A DNA stretch of 64,000 bases from positions 21,858-85,857 of the forward strand of contig JAFAER010000179.1 of assembly GCA_023423895.1 (NCBI GenBank), in the 5' to 3' direction. Source of the stretch: Pseudomonadota bacterium (GTDB taxonomy: Bacteria; Myxococcota_A; Polyangia; Polyangiales; Polyangiaceae). The notes beneath the pieces are model-generated. The model did no database searches. It was not told where the DNA came from and saw nothing but the letters and a program-made list of their open reading frames with translations. The first letter of the stretch is position 1, and each line of letters opens with the position of its first letter. Positions 60,417 to 64,000 of the stretch are shown here, piece by piece. A program made the translations under genes and the position numbers.

Positions 60417-61382
60417 TCAGTTCTGGTGCTTCGCCTCGAGCGCTTCGTTCGCGAGCTCCTCGAACGACATCCGCGCTGCGCGTGCGAGCTCTTCCTCCGA
60501 AGCGAGGCGTTGAATCAGCTCGGGCTCGGCGCCCACGACACTCGCGATCGCGGACTTGGTCCGCGGGCCCGTCCACCGCGAGTTGAACAGCTCCATCATC
60601 GTGTTCCAGAACTTCGCGAGCGGGAGCTCACCGATGCCGGGCTTCGCGCCGAGGAGCTGCATTCGCTTGAAGGCCTCGCGGAGCCGTGCGCCGCTCGGGT
60701 CGACGCGCTCCATCGGCGTGAAGAACACGTCGCGGAAGAACGGCCGGCCCCAGCGGAGCATCTCCGCGAACGCGCGCGCGCCGGCAAGCTGCTCGGACGC
60801 GCTCTTCCGTGGCGCAGCGCTCTTGCGTGCGCGGTACTCCGGCGACGCGTAGTAGCCGACCATGTGATAGTCGACGGCGATGTGCCGTGACTCGTCGCGG
60901 TTGATCAGCTCCATGGCCTGCGCCGAGAGCGGATCGGCGACGAAGTCGTTGATCGAACGGAGCAGCGCGATGTCGAGCACGAGCTCGCCCGACGTGATGT
61001 AGGCGTTCGCGACGTCGTCGGAGAGGTGCCGGATGGCGTCGACGAACGCCGGAAAGAAGCGCTCGAGGCTCGAGCTCGTGCGGTACACGCGGAGTCGCCG
61101 CACGTCGTAGTGGTCAGCGAGCATCTGGGCCACATGCGAGTGGCGCATCTCGTCCACGACGAACGTGCCGAAGATCTCCTTCAGCACCGGATCGCGGGCG
61201 CGACGCTCCTGCTCGACGAAGAGCGCGCCGGCGAGTCGCTCGATCTGCGCCATGTCGGTGAAGTACTGGACGACGGCCATCTCGTCCTCCGGCGACATCG
61301 GACGCGGTCGCTGCGAGAAGTCGAGGTCGCCGACCTTCCACTGGCCTTCATGGCACATCCGGAGCATGCGCTGCAGGTCCAT
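60417..61382 (-). CDS. Ferritin-like diiron protein (AurF/oxygenase-like)
   Basis: The 321-residue helical protein has a full set of diiron ligands in the order E48, E78-x-x-H81 (DEMRH), E133, E164-x-x-H167 (DESRH) with nearby H173, the four-helix-bundle pattern of diiron oxygenases. This is closest by eye to AurF-type N-oxygenases or related ferritin-like oxidases rather than ferritin itself. It is the last gene of the minus-strand set DUF350 / ATP-grasp ligase / diiron protein, 111 nt after the ligase stop. It also has its own TAAGCT box 8 nt before the ATG, so it may be made separately. Confidence 0.82.
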   Translation of the reverse strand: MDLQRMLRMCHEGQWKVGDLDFSQRPRPMSPEDEMAVVQYFTDMAQIERLAGALFVEQERRARDPVLKEIFGTFVVDEMRHSHVAQMLADHYDVRRLRVYRTSSSLERFFPAFVDAIRHLSDDVANAYITSGELVLDIALLRSINDFVADPLSAQAMELINRDESRHIAVDYHMVGYYASPEYRARKSAAPRKSASEQLAGARAFAEMLRWGRPFFRDVFFTPMERVDPSGARLREAFKRMQLLGAKPGIGELPLAKFWNTMMELFNSRWTGPRTKSAIASVVGAEPELIQRLASEEELARAARMSFEELANEALEAKHQN

Positions 61383-61390
61383 GGACGAGG

Positions 61391-61396
61391 AGCTTA
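61391..61396 (-). promoter_or_regulatory. Candidate -10 box (TAAGCT) for the diiron protein gene
   Basis: On the minus strand TAAGCT ends 8 nt before the ATG at 61382. Hexamer and distance are identical to those before the GH44 gene at 36994. Confidence 0.5.
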
Positions 61397-61493
61397 GCGC
61401 TTCCCCGAAGGCCGGGCCCCGCCTCCGTTCGCCGCTGCGGCGCGCGGCAGAACGAGCAGAACGAGACCGTCGGCCTCGGGCGATGCGCCCCCG

Positions 61494-62744
61494 TCAGCCC
61501 TCGACGAGGACCGGGGCGCTGAGCGCGCGGTCGTCGGTTGGCCCGACCTGGACGCGTGCGTACAGACCACATGCTTCGCCGGCGACGAGGAACACGCCGT
61601 GGTTCACGATCGAGCCGGCTTCGTCGATCGGCTTGGCCTCGAAGAATCGCTGCGCGACCCAGCGGCCGGGCCGGGCCTGTGCGAGCGATGCCTTCCAGAC
61701 ATCGTCGGCCACGTGGCGGCCGACGATCACCTCGTCTCCTTCGGCGCCGTAGTCGCTCTTGATGACCCACTCCTCGCGCTGCACGGCGAGCTGCTCCTCG
61801 TGCATCGTCTCGAGACGCGACGTCACCGGGATGTACCGCTGGATGATCTCCTGCGCGCGTGGAGAAAAGCGATGGATCTGCTCCCAGAAGAAGGCCATCG
61901 CACGCTTGTTCTGCGGGAGCACGGCGCCGAACGGGTTCACGACCGTCGCCCTCCCCGCGGCCATCCCCGCGAAGAGCGACTGGAGCGGCTCCGCCAGGGG
62001 CTCCGGGTCCGGCACGGCCTCGTCGTCGGTCCACACGCTCTGGCGCTCACCCCACCAGTCCGTCTTGTAGTGCCGGAGGACGAGGCCGACGGGCGTGTCG
62101 AAGAGAAGCGTCCCGCGCTCGTCGTGCGCGAGGTTGTACGGCGACCCGAGGACGACGTCGCGACCACGCGCTTCGAACCACTTCTTGTAGAGCCGGACGA
62201 GCGAGAGGTCTTCGGTGAACTCGGTCGGGTAGACGAGGCCGATGGCCTTCGGCGCGTCCGGCTCGAGATCACGTGCGGCGAGCATCTCCGTCATGCCGAC
62301 GAAGCGAGCCTCGAGCTCGCGGTTCGGATCGATCAGACCGGGCCGCGGCGGCGACTCGGAGGCGAGCGCGCCGAGCACGATCGCCTCCGCCTCGCCCGTC
62401 GGGGTATCGCAATTGATCTCGGTGAACGCGAGCCCCTCGTCCGTGATGAAGACGTCCGCGCGGGCGATGCCGTGCCAGTGAGGCTGCGAGGCCGTCCACA
62501 TCGCCTTCTGGAACGGCGTCATCATGAAGAAGTCGTCGAGGAGCCGCGGCTCGTCGGCGACGATCAGGCACATCTCGTGATAGACGGCAGCCACCTCCTC
62601 GGCTGCCCGATGGAGGTCGCGCGCGAGCTTCGCGTCGAGGATGATCGGCTCCGCGCGGAAGCGAGGCTGTCCGTCGATCCAGGGGTCGGAGAGGAGTCCG
62701 CTCGCGACGATGCGGCGGGCAAAGGCGTCGTAGTCGACCGTCAT
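61494..62744 (-). CDS. Glutathionylspermidine synthase-like ATP-grasp ligase
   Basis: The 416-residue protein shows the GSP-synthase family signatures: RAEPIILDAKLARDLHRAAEEVAAVYHE, ITDEGLAFTEINCDTPTGEAEA, VNPFGAVLPQNKRAMAFFWE, WVIKSDYGAEGDEVIVG and WVAQRFFEAKPI, the last three forming the ATP-grasp site. It lacks the amidase half of E. coli glutathionylspermidine synthetase, like the stand-alone YgiC/YjfC type. The family joins an amine or amino acid to a peptide carboxylate; the true substrate is unknown. It lies 39 nt downstream of the DUF350 gene and is co-transcribed with it. The same neighbours (YjfC and YjfL) occur in E. coli. Confidence 0.88.
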   Translation of the reverse strand: MTVDYDAFARRIVASGLLSDPWIDGQPRFRAEPIILDAKLARDLHRAAEEVAAVYHEMCLIVADEPRLLDDFFMMTPFQKAMWTASQPHWHGIARADVFITDEGLAFTEINCDTPTGEAEAIVLGALASESPPRPGLIDPNRELEARFVGMTEMLAARDLEPDAPKAIGLVYPTEFTEDLSLVRLYKKWFEARGRDVVLGSPYNLAHDERGTLLFDTPVGLVLRHYKTDWWGERQSVWTDDEAVPDPEPLAEPLQSLFAGMAAGRATVVNPFGAVLPQNKRAMAFFWEQIHRFSPRAQEIIQRYIPVTSRLETMHEEQLAVQREEWVIKSDYGAEGDEVIVGRHVADDVWKASLAQARPGRWVAQRFFEAKPIDEAGSIVNHGVFLVAGEACGLYARVQVGPTDDRALSAPVLVEG

Positions 62745-62783
62745 GATGGCTTCGGCCCCGTGCTCCAGGCTCGCTCGTCGGGT

Positions 62784-63632
62784 TCAGGCGAGGCGCGTGA
62801 TCGAGAGCGCGGTCGCCACGTACGTCACGGCCTCGAGCGCACCGATGCCTTCGCTGCGCTGGACGGCGATGCTCTCGTCGAGCGGCCCGCCGCGAAGCTT
62901 CAGGGGCGAGCGGAGGAGCAACATCTGCACGAAGACCTGGCGCACCGGATAGAGCGCGAGCACGGACGCGAGGACGCCGAGGTAGCCCTTCAGCGAGCTC
63001 GCCCAGCCGGTGAACTCTCCCTCAGTCGCACGCGCGATGATGATCGCGAGCGCGATCGCTGCTCCGGCATAGCTGAGCGCGGCGGCGATGTTCTCTCCGG
63101 CAATCTGCTCCGCGTCGTCGTACGTCGTGAGCGCGCGGAAGAGGGAGACACAGACGTGCAGCGTGAGCTGTCCCAGGACGAAGACGACGACCGAGATCCC
63201 AAGCTCGCTCACGTCGTCACCGGCCATCGCGCGCGACGTGATGATGCCCGTCGCGAGGTAGTGCGCTCCGGCGGCAAGCCCCGCCGCCGCGTTGCCGCGT
63301 TCGATCTCGGCCGGCAGTCGGGCGTGGAGGAGCAGACGGACGCCGAAGTGCCCGGTGATCGCGATGAGGAGCACGCCGACGACGCCGAACGCGCCGACCC
63401 ACGACGCGTCGCGCACGATGTCGTCACCCTTGACCGATGTCTTCACCGCGTTGGCGGCGACGAGGAAGATCGCCGCCACCTGGCCGACGCCGAGCAGACG
63501 CTGCGCCGAGTTGCCCTTCGTCAGGTCGTTCGCGAGCGTGCGCCTTCCGAGGAGGAAGAGCACGAGCATCACGAGCGTGGTCGCCGCGCCGAAACAGACC
63601 ATGTAGAGCGGCTTCACGTCGACGTCGTCCAT
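62784..63632 (-). CDS. DUF350 (YjfL-like) integral membrane protein, two repeats
   Basis: The 282-residue protein has about eight hydrophobic segments arranged as two DUF350 halves. The signature block appears twice, as EIERGNAAAGLAAGAHYLATGIITSRAM (about 105-132) and IAGENIAAALSYAGAAIALAIIIARA (about 180-205). The N/A-rich helix with a conserved Asn is the family hallmark. Function is unknown, but genes of this family often sit beside glutathionylspermidine-synthase-like ligases, as here. It leads the operon, with a very good promoter ending 9 nt before the ATG. Confidence 0.9.
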   Translation of the reverse strand: MDDVDVKPLYMVCFGAATTLVMLVLFLLGRRTLANDLTKGNSAQRLLGVGQVAAIFLVAANAVKTSVKGDDIVRDASWVGAFGVVGVLLIAITGHFGVRLLLHARLPAEIERGNAAAGLAAGAHYLATGIITSRAMAGDDVSELGISVVVFVLGQLTLHVCVSLFRALTTYDDAEQIAGENIAAALSYAGAAIALAIIIARATEGEFTGWASSLKGYLGVLASVLALYPVRQVFVQMLLLRSPLKLRGGPLDESIAVQRSEGIGALEAVTYVATALSITRLA

Positions 63633-63641
63633 GGATCGGCG

Positions 63642-63669
63642 AAGCTACCGGCGACGTGGTCGATGTCAA
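63642..63669 (-). promoter_or_regulatory. Strong sigma-70 promoter of the DUF350-ligase operon
   Basis: On the minus strand a perfect TTGACA (63664-63669) is followed after 16 bp by TAGCTT (63642-63647), which ends 9 nt before the ATG at 63632. It is the best promoter I can see in the window. With transcription starting about 7 nt after the -10, the message would be leaderless or nearly so. Confidence 0.8.
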
Positions 63670-63716
63670 CGAAGGACAGCTGACGAGCCCGCTCGCCGTC
63701 TCCGTTCGGTGCCCGG

Positions 63717-64000
63717 CTACGGCTTCCCCGGGCTCGCCGCCTCGCAGCCGAGGATGCCGCGATCGAAGCAATGTTTCCTCGCGCAGTCGACCATGGCCTC
63801 ACGGCCGATCTCCTTCAGGCCCGCCATCGATCGCCGGCACTCCGCCTTCGACGGCGGCACCGGCGTGCTCGCGCACGCTTCGACGATGGCATCGCATGCC
63901 GGGAGCGCGGTCGACACCGGTGAAGTGTCCTCGCAGGCGTTCATCAGCGCGAGGTGAGCGCAGAGATCGACCCGCTTCGGATCGCAGCGCTGCGCTGGAG
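63717..64000 (-). CDS. Cys-rich protein of unknown function, N-terminus beyond the window edge
   Basis: The frame is open to the right edge, so only the last 94 residues are seen. They are Cys-rich with regular spacing (RCDPKRVDLC, NACED, ACDAIVEAC, AECRRSM, DCARKHCFDRGILGC), about nine cysteines, suggesting a disulfide-bonded exported helical domain. The stop is a TAG at 63717-63719. An internal ATG at 63944 would give a 75-residue product, but the Cys pattern continues upstream, so the gene is longer. It is transcribed toward the DUF350 gene, 84 nt away. No family recognised. Confidence 0.65.
   Translation of the reverse strand, partial: PAQRCDPKRVDLCAHLALMNACEDTSPVSTALPACDAIVEACASTPVPPSKAECRRSMAGLKEIGREAMVDCARKHCFDRGILGCEAASPGKP

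Noticed and set aside
1..64000. tRNA, rRNA, IS elements or prophage genes
   Set aside because: I saw no transposase, integrase or phage structural motifs and no cloverleaf or rRNA-like stretches. A tRNA scan would be needed to exclude a missed tRNA.

Overview
The window is about 64 kb of very GC-rich bacterial DNA (near 70% by eye, with strong G/C preference at third codon positions). It is densely packed with genes on both strands. The gene content fits a large-genome Myxococcota bacterium of the Polyangiales/Sorangium-like kind. The signs are Ser/Thr kinases with membrane anchors, an FHA/sigma-54 activator, many Pro/Ala-rich lipoproteins, a DUF1592/DUF1588-DUF1552 gene pair, TPR-PEGA proteins, cellulase-type hydrolases and a carboxylic acid reductase. 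This placement is inferred from gene families only. I found no rRNA, tRNA, CRISPR array or insertion sequence, so it reads as a chromosomal segment.

Layout. 1-9.4 kb: a cut-off lipoprotein, a secreted protein, a 1129-residue Gly-rich protein, then a minus-strand run (FHA/sigma-54 regulator, Ser/Thr kinase, TPR-PEGA partner). 9.5-14.8 kb: a LamG-like lipoprotein and a tight operon (DUF1592/1588 with CxxCH, DUF1552, BNR-type lipoprotein). 14.8-26.2 kb: PAP2 phosphatase, TolB-propeller amidohydrolase, a three-domain carboxylic acid reductase, glutathione peroxidase lipoprotein, and a divergent LysR/DoxX-like pair. 26.2-33.4 kb: a propeller membrane protein, a zinc-ribbon protein, an HU protein with a clear terminator, a DUF2293 protein, a decayed beta-propeller gene and a site-2 protease with CBS domains. 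33.4-40 kb: GH5 and GH44 glycoside hydrolases, a phosphoribosyltransferase/hydrolase fusion and an acyltransferase. 40-49 kb: FMN reductase, J-domain protein, metallophosphoesterase, glutathionyl-hydroquinone-reductase-like GST, two methyltransferase-like proteins, a trypsin-like lipoprotein and an Hcp-like lipoprotein.

49-55.3 kb holds two convergent signalling modules, each a kinase gene overlapping a gene for an exported PEGA protein. Together with the 5.5-8 kb pair this makes three such modules in one window. In one of them the kinase has lost its key catalytic residues. I regard this repeated kinase plus exported PEGA partner arrangement as the best candidate for a little-described system here. 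55.4-58.9 kb is a catabolic-looking set (amidohydrolase, TetR regulator, Rieske oxygenase) with a palindromic operator candidate. 60.4-63.7 kb is an operon of DUF350 membrane protein, glutathionylspermidine-synthase-like ATP-grasp ligase and diiron ferritin-like protein, driven by a textbook -35/-10 promoter.

One regulatory pattern recurs. Nine genes have a TAnnnT hexamer ending 6-9 nt before the start codon and usually no Shine-Dalgarno, which suggests leaderless transcription. It also helped choose several starts.
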